Of a stretch of DNA of 52,084 nucleotides, positions 43,462 through 52,084 are shown piece after piece. Made by a program: the position numbers and the translations under genes. The first letter of the stretch is position 1. Every line of letters begins with the position of its first letter. The notes under the pieces are model-generated. The model had not been told where the DNA came from. It was given only the letters and a program-made list of their open reading frames with translations, and searched no databases. Origin of the DNA: Acetobacteraceae bacterium (GTDB lineage Bacteria > Pseudomonadota > Alphaproteobacteria > Acetobacterales > Acetobacteraceae); the NCBI GenBank assembly GCA_947371015.1, contig CANBNK010000024.1:1-52084 (forward strand), in the 5' to 3' direction.

Positions 43462-46115
43462 GGCTCTGTGACAGCACCTGAAAGTAGAGATTTCAGACGA
43501 TACAGCGCTTCCTGCGCCTCGCGTGGCGACAGTGCATCAATGTCCAGGGCGGCCAGGGCGGCTTCGACCGCAGGCCTGGCGGCGCGCTCCGGTAGGCCGG
43601 CGGTGGGACGGGCCTGGGCAAACAGCGGCAACTCGTCCGAAAGCGGGTCCAGGCCGCGGGCGCGGGCTTCCAGCGCCGTCAGCACCTGGGCACCGCGGGC
43701 GAGCACGCCGCGCGGCACGCCAGCCAGCCTGGCGACGTGCAGGCCCCAGGATTTCTCGGCCACGCCCGGGCCGACGCTGTGCAGGAAGACCACGTCGTTC
43801 TTCCATTCCCGCACCCGCATCGTGGCCAGCGCCAATTCCGGCAGCTTGCCGGCCAGCGCGGTGAGTTCATGGAAATGGCTGGCGAAGATGGTGCGGCAGC
43901 GGACCCTGTCGTGCAGCGCCTCGAGCACCGCCCAGGCGATGGCCAGGCCGTCCCAGGTCGCCGTACCGCGGCCGACCTCGTCCAGCACCACCAGGCTGCG
44001 GGGGCCGGCCTGGTTGAGGATGGCGGCGGTCTCGGCCATCTCCACCATGAAGGTGGAGCGCCCGCCGGCAATGTCGTCCGCCGCGCCAACGCGGGAGAAC
44101 AGCCGGTCCACCAGGCCGAGCCGCGCGGATTCGGCCGGCACGAACAGGCCGGCCTGGGCGAGGACGGCGAACAGCGCATTCTGCCGCAGGTAGGTCGATT
44201 TGCCGGCCATGTTGGGGCCGGTCAGCAGGCACAGCCGGCGGCCGGGCGACAGGTCGCAGTCATTCGGCACGAAGCTGCCGGCCTTGTTGCGGGCCAGCGC
44301 CGCGGCCACCACCGGGTGGCGGCCACCGACCACGGCGAAGTCGGTGCGCTCCACCATCTCCGGCCGGCACCAGCGGCCCTCGGCGGCAATCTCGGCACTG
44401 GCGGCATGGACGTCCAGCGCGGCCAGGGCGGTGGCGGCGGCGGCGATGCCGGGGCCGGCGGCGAGGCACAATTCGCGCAGCCGGCGGGCGATCAGCTTCT
44501 CGCGCCGGGCGGCCTGCTCGGCGGCCTCGCTGAGGCGGCGGTCCAGGCTGGCCAGGGCGGAACAGGTAAAACGGTGCGCGTTGGCCATGGTCTGGCGGTG
44601 GATCGGGGCGAACTCCCCCACCGCCTTCGCGGGCGGGTCGCGCAGCAGCTTTTCGCCCGGGGCGGCCTGCATTTCCGCGAGGTAGCCGAATTGCTGGTGA
44701 TGCCGGATCTTGACGGAGGCGACGCCCCAGGCCTGCGCCAGGTCCATCTGCAAGGCGGCGATGGCGCCGCGCGCGTCGTCCCGCAGCCGGCGCAGCGCGT
44801 CCAGTTCGCCATCATAGCCCTGGGCCACCAGCCCGGGGTCGTCCAACCGCGCCGGCAGGGTTTCCGCCAGGGCGCGGGCGAGTTCGGGGCTGGGGTCGTC
44901 GGGCGGCAGCAGCGCCTCGGCCGCATCGGTCAGCTGGTGCGGCAGCATCAGCGCGGCCTCCCCCAGCGCGGCGGCGATGTGGGCGCCACGGGCCAGGCCG
45001 TCGCGGATGGCCGCCAGGTCGCGCGGGGCGAAGCGGTCCAGCGAGAGGCGCGCCAGGGCGCGGGCCATGTCCGGCGCACCCTTCAGCGTGGCGCGCAGCG
45101 TGGCGCGCAGCGGGCCGGCCAGCAGCAGGGCGTGAACGGCGTCGTGCCGGGCTCCGATCTCGTCCGGCTCGGCCAGCGGGGAGGCCAGGCGGGCCGCGAG
45201 TTCGCGGGTGCCGGCGGCGGTGATGGTGCGGTCCACCGCGCCCAGCAGGCAGTCCTTCGCGCCGCGTGCGGCACCCTCGCGTTCCGGCCGCAGGATTTCC
45301 AGGCTGCGACGGGTGGCGGCGTCCATCTGCAACAGGCCGCGGCCGCCGCGCGGCACCGGCCGGGAAAGCCTTGGCAGGGCGCCACGCTGAGTTGCCTTGA
45401 CGTAGTCCAGCGCCATCGCGGCGGCGCTGACCTCGGCGGTGCTGAAGCTGCCGAAGCCGTCCAGGGTCAGCACGCCATAGGCTTCGGTCAGGCGACGCGT
45501 GGCGTCGCGCGGCAGCGCAACCTCCACCGTGTCGGGTGCCAGGCCCTTCGGCGCCAGCACCTCGGCGGGTTCCAGCCGGGCCAGCAGGGCGGGCAGCTCG
45601 GCGCGGGGCAGCGACTCGGTCTCGAAGGCGCCCGTGGAAATATCCAGCCACGCGGCGCCGAGCGTGTCGTTGTCACCCGGCGCCAGGGCCAGCAGCCAGG
45701 CCGGGCGGGCGGCCTCCAAAAGACTGTCCTCGGTCAGCGTGCCCGGGGTGACCAGGCGCACCACCTCGCGGCGGACGGCGGTGGCCTTACGCTTCTTGGC
45801 TTCTTCCGGCGTCTCCATCTGCTCGCAGACCGCCACGCGGAAGCCGCGCCGGATCAGCCGGGCCAGGTAGGTATCGGCGGCGTGGACAGGCACGCCGCAC
45901 ATCGGCACCGGCTGGCCCTGGTGCGCGCCGCGATGCGCCAGCGCGATGTCCAGTGCCTCGCTGGCGGCCTCGGCATCGGCGAAGAACAGCTCGAAGAAGT
46001 CGCCCATGCGGAAGAACAGCAGCGCGTCCGGGTTCTCCGCCTTGGCGGCGAACCACTGGGCCATGGCGGGGGAAGCCCCCTCCGCCGCTGGGTATTGGCT
46101 GATCGAGCGCTGCAT
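43458..46115 (-). CDS. mutS: DNA mismatch repair protein MutS
   Basis: Recognises base mismatches and small loops and recruits MutL. The 885 residues show the N-terminal mismatch-binding F-x-E motif in RMGDFFELFFADAE; the connector and lever domains; and the ATPase with Walker A LTGPNMAGKSTYLRQNALF, the N-3 loop STFMVEMAETAAILNQAG, Walker B LVVLDEVGRGTATWDGLAIAW and the ASHFHELTAL switch. One variation: the Walker B loop reads RGTATWDG where most MutS have RGTSTxDG, a conservative change. ATG at 46115. It is divergent from maeB with about 210 bp between them and is followed by glnD. Confidence 0.96.
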   Translation of the reverse strand: MQRSISQYPAAEGASPAMAQWFAAKAENPDALLFFRMGDFFELFFADAEAASEALDIALAHRGAHQGQPVPMCGVPVHAADTYLARLIRRGFRVAVCEQMETPEEAKKRKATAVRREVVRLVTPGTLTEDSLLEAARPAWLLALAPGDNDTLGAAWLDISTGAFETESLPRAELPALLARLEPAEVLAPKGLAPDTVEVALPRDATRRLTEAYGVLTLDGFGSFSTAEVSAAAMALDYVKATQRGALPRLSRPVPRGGRGLLQMDAATRRSLEILRPEREGAARGAKDCLLGAVDRTITAAGTRELAARLASPLAEPDEIGARHDAVHALLLAGPLRATLRATLKGAPDMARALARLSLDRFAPRDLAAIRDGLARGAHIAAALGEAALMLPHQLTDAAEALLPPDDPSPELARALAETLPARLDDPGLVAQGYDGELDALRRLRDDARGAIAALQMDLAQAWGVASVKIRHHQQFGYLAEMQAAPGEKLLRDPPAKAVGEFAPIHRQTMANAHRFTCSALASLDRRLSEAAEQAARREKLIARRLRELCLAAGPGIAAAATALAALDVHAASAEIAAEGRWCRPEMVERTDFAVVGGRHPVVAAALARNKAGSFVPNDCDLSPGRRLCLLTGPNMAGKSTYLRQNALFAVLAQAGLFVPAESARLGLVDRLFSRVGAADDIAGGRSTFMVEMAETAAILNQAGPRSLVVLDEVGRGTATWDGLAIAWAVLEALHDRVRCRTIFASHFHELTALAGKLPELALATMRVREWKNDVVFLHSVGPGVAEKSWGLHVARLAGVPRGVLARGAQVLTALEARARGLDPLSDELPLFAQARPTAGLPERAARPAVEAALAALDIDALSPREAQEALYRLKSLLSGAVTEP

Positions 46116-46324
46116 CGGCCAAACTCCTAGCCCGGCCTTGCCCGTCTGGTAAGTCGGTGGCGCGGCTTAACCATGAAGCTTGCGGCCAGCTTAAGTTAAA
46201 TCCGCCGCTGTCGCTGCTTCGCACCCGCGAAGTGGCTGGCTTCCAAACCCTTGTCCCACCTGCGAAACTGGGACTTCACGCGCCGGTCAACCGGCGGATT
46301 CGGGTTACGAGGGACAGTAAAACC

Positions 46325-48637
46325 ATGGATGACGCGCGCAAGAGCCACATGCCGCCAGTCTCGCTTTCGGATGTGCGGACCGCGCGGGTGACGCCGGAGG
46401 AAGCCCTGGCGATGCACGCCGAAGGGCGCCCCGGCAAGCTGGAGATCCGCCTTTCCAAGCCGCTGGTCACCGCCCGCGACCTGTCGCTGGCGTACAGCCC
46501 CGGCGTGGCGGAACCCTGCCTGCACATCGCCCGCGACCCGTCGCTGGTGTACGACTACACCTCCAAGGGCAACTTCGTCGCCGTGGTCTCCAACGGCACC
46601 GCGGTGCTAGGCCTCGGCAATCTCGGCGCGCTGGCCTCCAAGCCGGTGATGGAGGGCAAGGTCGCGCTGTTCAAGCGCTTCGCCGACGTCGATGGCATCG
46701 ACCTCTGTCTCGATACCGAGGATGTCGACCAGATCATCAACTGCGTGCGCTACCTGGGGCCGAGCTTCGGCGGCATCAACCTTGAGGACATCAAGGCGCC
46801 GGAATGCTTCGTCATCGAGCAACGGCTGCGCGAGCTGATGGACATTCCAGTGTTCCATGACGACCAGCACGGCACTGCCATCGTCGCCGCCGCCGGCCTG
46901 ATCAACGCGGCGCACCTGACCGGGCGCGACCTGGCGAAGACGAAGCTGGTCATCAACGGCGCCGGTTCCGCCGCCATTGCCTGCGCCGAGCTGCTGCGCG
47001 CCATGGGCATGCGGCCCGAAAACATCATCATGTGCGACACCAAGGGCGTGCTGTACCGCGGCCGCACCGAGGGCATGAACCAGTGGAAATCCGCCCACGC
47101 GGTGGAGACCACGGCACGCACCCTGTCCCAGGCGATCGCGGGCGCCGACGTGTTCTTCGGCCTTTCGGTCAAGGGTGCCCTGACGCCCGACATGGTCCGC
47201 GCCATGGCCCCGGCGCCGATCATCTTCGCCATGGCCAACCCGGACCCGGAGATCACCCCGGAGGAGGCCCGCGCCGCCCGGGCCGATGCCATCATCGCCA
47301 CCGGCCGTTCGGACTATCCGAACCAGGTCAATAACGTGCTGGGCTTCCCCTTCATCTTCCGCGGCGCGCTGGACGCCCGGGCCAGCACCATCAACGACGC
47401 GATGAAGATCGCGGCCGCCAACGCCCTGGCGTTGCTGGCGCGAGAAGACGTGCCTGAGGAGGTCGGCTCCGCCGGCGCTGGCAACTCGCTGCGCTTCGGG
47501 CCGGAATACATCATCCCCAACGCTTTCGACCCGCGGCTGATCAGCCGCGTCTCGCCCGCCGTAGCCAAGGCGGCGATGGACAGTGGCGTGGCGCGCAAGC
47601 CGATCAAGGACATGGACGCCTATGCGCGGGAGCTGACCAAGCGGCTGGACACCACGGCGTCGGCGTTGGAGTTCATCACCGAGCGGGTGCAGGCCAACCC
47701 GAAGAAGGTGGTCTTCGCCGAGGGAGAGGAGGAGAAGGTGATCCGCGCCGCGATCGCCTACATCAACAGCGGCTACGGCACGCCGGTGCTGGTCGGGCGG
47801 GAGGAGCGGATCAACGCCACTGCCGCGGCGCTGGGCCTGGTGCTGCCGGCGGGGATGGAGATCCACAACGCCCGCGTCTCCTCCCACAACCGGCGCTATG
47901 CCGAGTTCCTGTATGCCCGGCATCAGCGCGGCGGCATGCTGCTCCGCGACTGCCAGCGCCTGGTCAACCAGGACCGCAACGTCTTCGCCGCCTGCATGGT
48001 GGCGCTGGGCGAGGCGGATGCGATGCTGACCGGGCTGACCCGCAGCTACAGCGTGGCGCTGGACGGGGTGCGGATGGCGCTGGACCCGGCGCCGGGGCAG
48101 GCGCTGTTCGGGCTGACGCTGATGTTGGCGCGGGTCTCCGGCACCGTCTTCGTCGCCGATACCGCCATTCATGAGCGGCCGGATGCGCAGACGCTGGCGG
48201 ATATCGCGGTGCAGTCCGCCGCCGCCGCCCGCCGCCTGGGGCATGAGCCGCGCGTGGCCTTCCTCAGCTTCTCCAACTTCGGCGACCCCAAGGGGGTGAT
48301 CCCCGGCAGCGTGCGCGAGGCGGTTAAGCTGCTGGACGAGCGCAAGGTCGATTTCGAATATGACGGCGAGATGAGCGCCGACGTGGCGCTGGATCCCCAG
48401 CTGCGGGCGCTCTACCCGTTCTGCCGGCTGACCGGGCCGGCCAATGTGCTGGTGATGCCCGGCCTGCATGCCGCGCATATCCTCACCAAGGCGGTGCCGC
48501 GGCTGACCAGCGGGACCGCCATCGGCCCGCTGCTGATGGGCATGGCCAAGCCGGTGCAGATCGTCTCCATGGATGCCAGCGTGAACCAGCTGCTGGACAT
48601 GGCCTGCCTGGCGGCGCACGCCGCCATCGTGCGGTAA
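46325..48637 (+). CDS. maeB: NADP-dependent malic enzyme with C-terminal phosphotransacetylase-like domain
   Basis: Decarboxylates malate to pyruvate and makes NADPH. The 770 residues run from ATG 46325, with GAGGGA upstream. The malic domain includes AYSPGVAEPCLHIA, SNGTAVLGLGNLGALASKPVMEGK, DIKAPECFVIEQRL and VFHDDQHGTAIVAAAGL, and the NADP fold has VINGAGSAAIACAELL. From about residue 440 comes the PTA-like domain (KKVVFAEGEEEKVIRAA; GEADAMLTGLTRSY; TSGTAIGPLLMGMAKPVQIVSMDASV), which regulates the enzyme, usually through acetyl-CoA, rather than acting as PTA. In this family such fusions form large oligomers. Confidence 0.95.
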   Translation: MDDARKSHMPPVSLSDVRTARVTPEEALAMHAEGRPGKLEIRLSKPLVTARDLSLAYSPGVAEPCLHIARDPSLVYDYTSKGNFVAVVSNGTAVLGLGNLGALASKPVMEGKVALFKRFADVDGIDLCLDTEDVDQIINCVRYLGPSFGGINLEDIKAPECFVIEQRLRELMDIPVFHDDQHGTAIVAAAGLINAAHLTGRDLAKTKLVINGAGSAAIACAELLRAMGMRPENIIMCDTKGVLYRGRTEGMNQWKSAHAVETTARTLSQAIAGADVFFGLSVKGALTPDMVRAMAPAPIIFAMANPDPEITPEEARAARADAIIATGRSDYPNQVNNVLGFPFIFRGALDARASTINDAMKIAAANALALLAREDVPEEVGSAGAGNSLRFGPEYIIPNAFDPRLISRVSPAVAKAAMDSGVARKPIKDMDAYARELTKRLDTTASALEFITERVQANPKKVVFAEGEEEKVIRAAIAYINSGYGTPVLVGREERINATAAALGLVLPAGMEIHNARVSSHNRRYAEFLYARHQRGGMLLRDCQRLVNQDRNVFAACMVALGEADAMLTGLTRSYSVALDGVRMALDPAPGQALFGLTLMLARVSGTVFVADTAIHERPDAQTLADIAVQSAAAARRLGHEPRVAFLSFSNFGDPKGVIPGSVREAVKLLDERKVDFEYDGEMSADVALDPQLRALYPFCRLTGPANVLVMPGLHAAHILTKAVPRLTSGTAIGPLLMGMAKPVQIVSMDASVNQLLDMACLAAHAAIVR

Positions 48638-48646
48638 GCCGCGGCA

Positions 48647-49096
48647 TTGGGCACGGTTTTCACCATCGGCTACGGGAACGCAACGCCGGCCACGCTGGTC
48701 GCGGCGCTGCAACGGGCCGGGGTGGTGACCGTGGCCGATGTGCGGGCGCTGGCCAACAGCCGGCGCCCCGGCTTCGCCAAGCGGGCGCTGAGCGCAGCGC
48801 TGGAGGAGGCCGGGATCGGCTACTGGCACATTCCGGCGCTGGGCACCCCGGCGGCGGGGCGCCAGGCCTCACGCGAAGGCAAGCCGGAGGTGATGAAGCC
48901 GATCTTCACCCGGCATCTGGCGGGTATCGAGGCCCAGGCGGCACTGGGCGCGCTGCGGGAGCGGGCGCTGCGGGAGACGGTGTGCCTCCTCTGCCTGGAG
49001 GCCGACCCGCGGCACTGCCACCGCACCATGGTGGCCGAGGCGCTTGAAACTTCAACCGTGAAACATTTGCATCCGGGGCTGGCTCAGGCAGACTAG
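48647..49096 (+). CDS. DUF488 family protein
   Basis: A 149-residue protein starting with a TTG at 48647, nine bases after the maeB stop; no ATG or GTG is available. The pattern TIGYGNATPATLVAALQRAGV, then VTVADVRALANSRRPGF, is diagnostic of DUF488. So is the C-terminal CLLCLEADPRHCHRTMVAEAL, with the conserved C-x-E and C-H-R. The function is unknown, although the conserved cysteines and arginines suggest binding of a small molecule or nucleic acid. It probably shares the maeB transcript. Confidence 0.87.
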   Translation: MGTVFTIGYGNATPATLVAALQRAGVVTVADVRALANSRRPGFAKRALSAALEEAGIGYWHIPALGTPAAGRQASREGKPEVMKPIFTRHLAGIEAQAALGALRERALRETVCLLCLEADPRHCHRTMVAEALETSTVKHLHPGLAQAD

Positions 49097-49124
49097 TCGG
49101 GCTGTGCGTGAGGAGACGCTCGCC

Positions 49125-49412
49125 GTGCCGCTCGCCCTGGTGATCCATGACCTGCCCGCCGGCTCCGCGGCGCTGAAGGCGATGTTCGACGCGATCTACG
49201 AGATTGCGCCGGAGCATTGGCCGATGTCCGACGGCAGCCTGCTGGCCGCCACCGGGGTTTCGCCGGCCTATCTGCGCGACCACCTGCTGCGGGCACTGAA
49301 GGCACAGGGCCAGCAGGCCGGGCTGATACTGGTGACGCGGCTGGGCGAGCAAGCCGCCTGGTCCGGCCTGCCGGCGGATGGCGAGGCCTGGCTGCGGGCG
49401 ACGATCGACTGA
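49125..49412 (+). CDS. Small protein of unknown function
   Basis: A 95-residue protein. I chose the GTG at 49125 because GAGGAG lies nine bases upstream; a GTG at 49104 would add seven residues. It contains IHDLPAGSAALKAMFDAIYEIAPEHWPMSDGSLLAATG, a short linker, then LRDHLLRALKAQGQQAGLILVTRLGEQAAW and ends GEAWLRATID. It is predicted alpha-helical and acidic, with no membrane segment. I do not recognise the family. Codon use is normal for this genome, so the gene is probably real. It is 29 bp from the DUF488 gene and may be in the same operon. Confidence 0.65.
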   Translation: MPLALVIHDLPAGSAALKAMFDAIYEIAPEHWPMSDGSLLAATGVSPAYLRDHLLRALKAQGQQAGLILVTRLGEQAAWSGLPADGEAWLRATID

Positions 49413-49965
49413 ATACGCGGGGATGCGATCCTCCCGCTGCGGCGGTTGCGTGGGAGACCGGTTCACGCGCTCCCGTCTCAGGCGATCACGCACGGCCCGT
49501 TGCCGAACCACGCCCAAGACTGGCTCATGGCGTTCGGCGCCGCATGTAGCTGCGTTCCGGGCGATAGCGTAGCCAGTGGCGCAGGCGCGCGGCCAGCGTC
49601 CTCACGAGTACAGGCATCGGCGGCTTTTCCATTTGTCGAACCGTCCGGTCGCGCATTTCGCCACCGGGATGCCCAGCAGTATGGCCGCGGAAGATTGCCA
49701 AAGGCTTGGCGGGCATGCGGCAAGATGAAGGCGCCGCCTTCACACCTGGCGGCGTGGTTCATACTAAGCGCACGAAGGTTTCACCTTCGCGCGCCCTCAG
49801 TCGCGTCGTGCATTGGCAAGCCGCTGGCATGACGCGGGCCGCCTCCACGACCGTTGGCGTCGTGCGCAGGCACGCTGACGCGTGACGCGGCATTAGCCGC
49901 GGCCGCCATTCGGCGGCTCGGCCCGCAAGCGGCGGGCCGCAAGTCGGAACTTCATGTGCTTGGGT
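49413..49965. other. 550-bp gene-poor region with several hairpins
   Basis: No convincing gene. Frames on both strands are short or have composition unlike the neighbours. One minus-strand ORF of 35 codons (49525-49632, ending RYRPERSYMRRRTP) is basic and faintly protein-like, but unsupported. The region has a perfect hairpin CGAAGGT (49773-49779) with ACCTTCG (49783-49789), and three stacked hairpins at 49886-49939. A segment at 49461-49492 (GGTTCACGC...GCGATCAC) faintly echoes the dispersed repeat. Confidence 0.6.
49886..49939 (-). terminator. Three stacked perfect hairpins downstream of the methyltransferase gene
   Basis: Listed in plus order: CGCGGC (49886-49891) with GCCGCG (49896-49901), loop ATTA; GCCGCC (49902-49907) with GGCGGC (49912-49917), loop ATTC; CGGCCCGC (49919-49926) with GCGGGCCG (49932-49939), loop AAGCG. 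They start 27 bp past the stop of the minus-strand methyltransferase. No T-run. They may be a GC-rich terminator or RNA 3'-end protector. Confidence 0.5.
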
Positions 49966-50952
49966 TCAGCCGGCCTTGCGGATGATGATGCCGGCCGAGG
50001 TGACGATGCGTCCGCGGAACGCCAACCGCAGGTGCGGCGCATGCAGCGGGCCGAGCGCGAAGGGGTGGTACTGGTAGGGCGGCAGGTCCACGAACTGGTC
50101 CAGCATGCCCTCGCCGTTGGCGTCATCGAAGGCCAGCATCTCATGGCCCTCGGCGGCCAGGCGGGCCGCCAGTTCCTGCAGATGGCGGCGCTGGTACAGC
50201 ACCGTGGTGCCGCGCCCCAGCGTGCGTTCCTGCTGGTTCAGGTTGTATTCGGTGGTGTGGACGGCAATGCCGCCGGGCTTCAGGCAGCGCATGGCGCGCA
50301 GCACGAAGTCGAGGCCACGCTCCAGCGTGCCCAGATGCTCCAGGGCACAGACCGACCAGAGGAAGTCGTAGTCGCGCAGGCCAGCGGGAATGCGGCGCAT
50401 GTCCACGGCCTGGAAGTTGACCCGCGCATCGAAGGCGGCGCGCTCCAGCTGATGCGGGTGGTGCAGATGCGCCGCCGAGGCGTCGCTGTGCTGACCAGTG
50501 GCCAGCCAGCCACGGGCGCGGCGGTCGGCGGGGTCCAGGTCGGTGGCCGTGATCTCCAGCCCGCGGGCGGCGAAGAGCGAGGGCAGTTGTTCCTGCCCCA
50601 CGGCAAAGCCGAGGCCGCGGCGGCCGGCCTCCAGCATGCCGGCTTCCCACAGCGCCTGCAGGACAAAGCAGTCCTCCCACAGCTTGCGGTGGTACAGCGG
50701 GTAGCAGAACAGCGCCGGGCACCAGTGGCGCAGCCAGTCATGCTCGATATCCGCCTGGCGGCAGACCCGGCTGGTCAGGCCGACAAGGACCGGCGCCGCC
50801 GGCGCGGTGAAGCCGGGGCCGGCATGGCCCTCGGCGAAGCGTTGCCGCGCCAGGTCGGTGGCCAGCACCTTGGCGTTCCAGCGCACCAGCTCGGCGGTGC
50901 GGCCGCCAAGCAGCAGGCGTTCCAGCCAGAACCGAAAGCGGGCCGGCAGCAA
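49966..50952 (-). CDS. Class I SAM-dependent methyltransferase
   Basis: A 328-residue protein from a TTG at 50952; no ATG or GTG is in frame upstream before a stop. The middle part (about 110-240) is a Methyltransf_11-like fold. GFAVGQEQLPSLFAARGLEITATDLD replaces the usual glycine-rich SAM loop but keeps the ITATDLD acidic turn. YDFLWSVCALEHLGTLERGL and MRCLKPGGIAVHTTEYNLN are motifs IV and V. The end contains GRIVTSAGIIIRKAG. Flanking segments (DIEHDWLRHWCPALF, YPLYHRKLWEDCFV) resemble methyltransferases of polysaccharide clusters. The substrate is unknown. It follows a Bug receptor by 16 bp. Confidence 0.82.
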   Translation of the reverse strand: MLPARFRFWLERLLLGGRTAELVRWNAKVLATDLARQRFAEGHAGPGFTAPAAPVLVGLTSRVCRQADIEHDWLRHWCPALFCYPLYHRKLWEDCFVLQALWEAGMLEAGRRGLGFAVGQEQLPSLFAARGLEITATDLDPADRRARGWLATGQHSDASAAHLHHPHQLERAAFDARVNFQAVDMRRIPAGLRDYDFLWSVCALEHLGTLERGLDFVLRAMRCLKPGGIAVHTTEYNLNQQERTLGRGTTVLYQRRHLQELAARLAAEGHEMLAFDDANGEGMLDQFVDLPPYQYHPFALGPLHAPHLRLAFRGRIVTSAGIIIRKAG

Positions 50953-50968
50953 GTGGGGCGGGATCAGC

Positions 50969-51937
50969 TCAGCTGTCCAGCTTGATGCCCAGCTCGCGGA
51001 TCAGCGGGCGCCACTCGGCGTTCTCCTGCCGGACGAAGGCGGCGAATTCGGCGGGTGTCGAGGCGCGGTTCTCAATGCCGAGGTCGCGGAAGCGGGCCTG
51101 CACGTCATCGGCGGCCACGGCGGCCAGCAGCGCCTGGTTCAACTGGGCCAGGATCGGCGCCGGGGTGGCGGCGGCGACGCTCATGCCCTGCCAGCCATAG
51201 GCGATGGCATTGGCGAAGCCGAGCTCGCGCAGTGTCGGCACCTGCTGTGCCACCGGGCTGCGGGCTTCCGAGAAGCAGCACAGCGTCTTGACCCGGCCGG
51301 AAGTGATGTAGGGCGTGCCGGTAGCGCAATCGACCACGGCGCATTCCACGTTGCCGGCCAACAGGTCCTGCACCGCGGCGGGGGTGCCGCGATAGGGCAC
51401 GTGGGTCGCTTCCAACCCGGTGCGGCGCTTGGCCATCTCCATCGCCAGGTGATGCGGCGAGGCGACGCCGGGCGAGGCATAGGACAGCGTGCCATTCTTC
51501 GAGCGGGCGACCATCTCGGCGAAGGTATTGGCGCGGTGGTCGGGCCGCACCATCAGGAACAGCGGGAAGCGGCCGATGAAGCCGAAGCCGGTCAGGTCGC
51601 GGTCGGGGTCATACGGCAAGCGGCTGTAGAGCGCCGGGTTGTAGGTCAGGATACCGTTGTCCACGTGCAGCAGCGTGTGGCCATCGGCCGGGGCGCGCAC
51701 CACGGTTTCGGTGGCCACCACGGCGCCGCCACCGGGCTTGTTCTCCACCACCACGGACTGGCCGAAGCGGGTGGACATGTGCGCGGCCAGCAGCCGGGCG
51801 AACAGGTCCGAGGCGCCGCCGGGCGGGTAGCCCACCACCAGGCGCAGCCCATGGCCGGGAAAGCCGCCTTGCGCCTGGGCGCTACCGGCCACGGCCATTC
51901 CGGCGGCAGCTTGCGCCAACATCCTGCGTCCCAGCAT
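50969..51937 (-). CDS. Bug/TctC-family tripartite tricarboxylate transporter substrate receptor
   Basis: A 322-residue periplasmic receptor from the ATG at 51937, chosen for the AAGGGGA ribosome site eight bases upstream and because the signal peptide begins there (MLGRRMLAQAAAGMAVAGSA, then QAQGGFP). Landmarks: FPGHGLRLVVGYPPGGASD, VVVENKPGGGAVVATE, LPYDPDRDLTGFG, GVASPHHLAMEMAKRRTG, HVPYRGTPAAVQ and ECAVVDCATG. It differs in details from all other receptors in the window and stands alone. It is upstream of a methyltransferase and downstream of a possible AEC transporter gene, all on the same strand. Confidence 0.92.
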   Translation of the reverse strand: MLGRRMLAQAAAGMAVAGSAQAQGGFPGHGLRLVVGYPPGGASDLFARLLAAHMSTRFGQSVVVENKPGGGAVVATETVVRAPADGHTLLHVDNGILTYNPALYSRLPYDPDRDLTGFGFIGRFPLFLMVRPDHRANTFAEMVARSKNGTLSYASPGVASPHHLAMEMAKRRTGLEATHVPYRGTPAAVQDLLAGNVECAVVDCATGTPYITSGRVKTLCCFSEARSPVAQQVPTLRELGFANAIAYGWQGMSVAAATPAPILAQLNQALLAAVAADDVQARFRDLGIENRASTPAEFAAFVRQENAEWRPLIRELGIKLDS

Positions 51938-51974
51938 GGCTCGATCCCCTTCGGCTGCGCCAGGGACCATACCG

Positions 51975-52084
51975 CTAGCCCAGCGCCAAGGCCATCCACA
52001 GCGGCAACGTCAGCACGCAGGCCAGGTGCTCGGCGCTGGTCAGGGCGGCCATCAGCGGGGCATCGCCGCCCATGGCGCGGGCCA
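51975..52084 (-). CDS. C-terminal end of a membrane transporter, possibly AEC family
   Basis: Only the last 36 codons are in the window, ending in TAG at 51975-51977. The residues read RAMGGDAPLMAALTSAEHLA followed by CVLTLPLWMALALG. A short G-G-D-A-P-L-M-A turn and a final hydrophobic helix with T-L-P-L-W is the usual C-terminus of auxin-efflux-carrier (AEC) permeases. The reading frame is open to the window edge. The partial length makes the family call tentative. Confidence 0.5.
   Translation of the reverse strand, partial: ARAMGGDAPLMAALTSAEHLACVLTLPLWMALALG

Noticed and set aside
49461-49492. Possible fourth copy of the dispersed repeat
   Set aside because: Only GGTTCACGC and GCGATCAC resemble the outer arms; the inner stem is missing, so I do not count it.
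49446-49832. 128-codon plus-strand and 94-codon minus-strand ORFs in the gene-poor region
   Set aside because: They overlap each other, have no ribosome sites and no recognisable domain; composition is that of non-coding GC-rich DNA.

Overview
This is a high-GC, gene-dense chromosomal segment with GC-rich third codon positions. The likely source is an alphaproteobacterium of the Acetobacteraceae (Roseomonas-like). The evidence is the alphaproteobacterial neighbourhood argH / small lipoprotein / lysA / DUF4175 / ftsE-ftsX / DUF218 / plsC, an alphaproteobacterial-type SOS box, and a large set of Bug (TctC-like) periplasmic solute receptors. I count eight such receptors, and no TctA or TctB membrane partner for any of them. 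No rRNA, tRNA, CRISPR array, transposase or phage gene was seen. The organism assignment is an inference.

Layout. 1-2000: two tandem Bug receptors, the first cut by the window edge. 2000-4232: a repeat element, a small lipoprotein gene and argH on the minus strand, with a divergent TlpA-type thioredoxin. 4246-11902: an accessory block with a Bug receptor, M20 peptidase, TauD/TfdA dioxygenase, membrane urate oxidase PuuD, a purine permease, a cupin and another Bug receptor. 11900-12055: a second repeat element. 12086-19689: lysA, DUF4175 protein, zinc-ribbon protein, ftsE, ftsX, DUF218 protein and plsC. 19690-24130: an AT-rich islet, chaC, a DUF2125 protein, an ACT-domain protein and three secreted or stress-type small proteins. 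24241-28679: three packed Bug receptors divergent from an MHS-type transporter. 28810-31435: lpdA and a class III adenylate cyclase. 31441-33264: a third repeat element with a 62-bp tandem duplication, a two-helix small membrane protein, an SOS box and an orphan adenine DNA methyltransferase. 33340-38291: an MFS transporter, a methyltransferase, xerC, DUF484 and a transaldolase. 38357-48637: priA, glnD, mutS and the malic enzyme maeB. 48647-52084: a DUF488 protein, a small unknown, a 550-bp gene-free stretch with stacked hairpins, a methyltransferase, a Bug receptor and the end of a probable AEC transporter.

How the genes work together. The housekeeping part covers arginine and lysine synthesis, division (FtsEX, XerC), repair and replication restart (MutS, PriA), nitrogen sensing (GlnD) and central carbon (MaeB, Lpd, transaldolase). 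The accessory part looks built for scavenging organic acids, purines and related compounds: periplasmic receptors, a urate/xanthine permease next to a urate oxidase, an oxygenase and a peptidase. The most unusual observations are a perfect GTTC-N7-GTTC SOS box between a small membrane protein and an orphan DNA methyltransferase; a dispersed two-hairpin repeat found at three gene ends, two of which bracket a segment that appears inverted relative to conserved synteny; and a TauD-type dioxygenase beside the urate oxidase.
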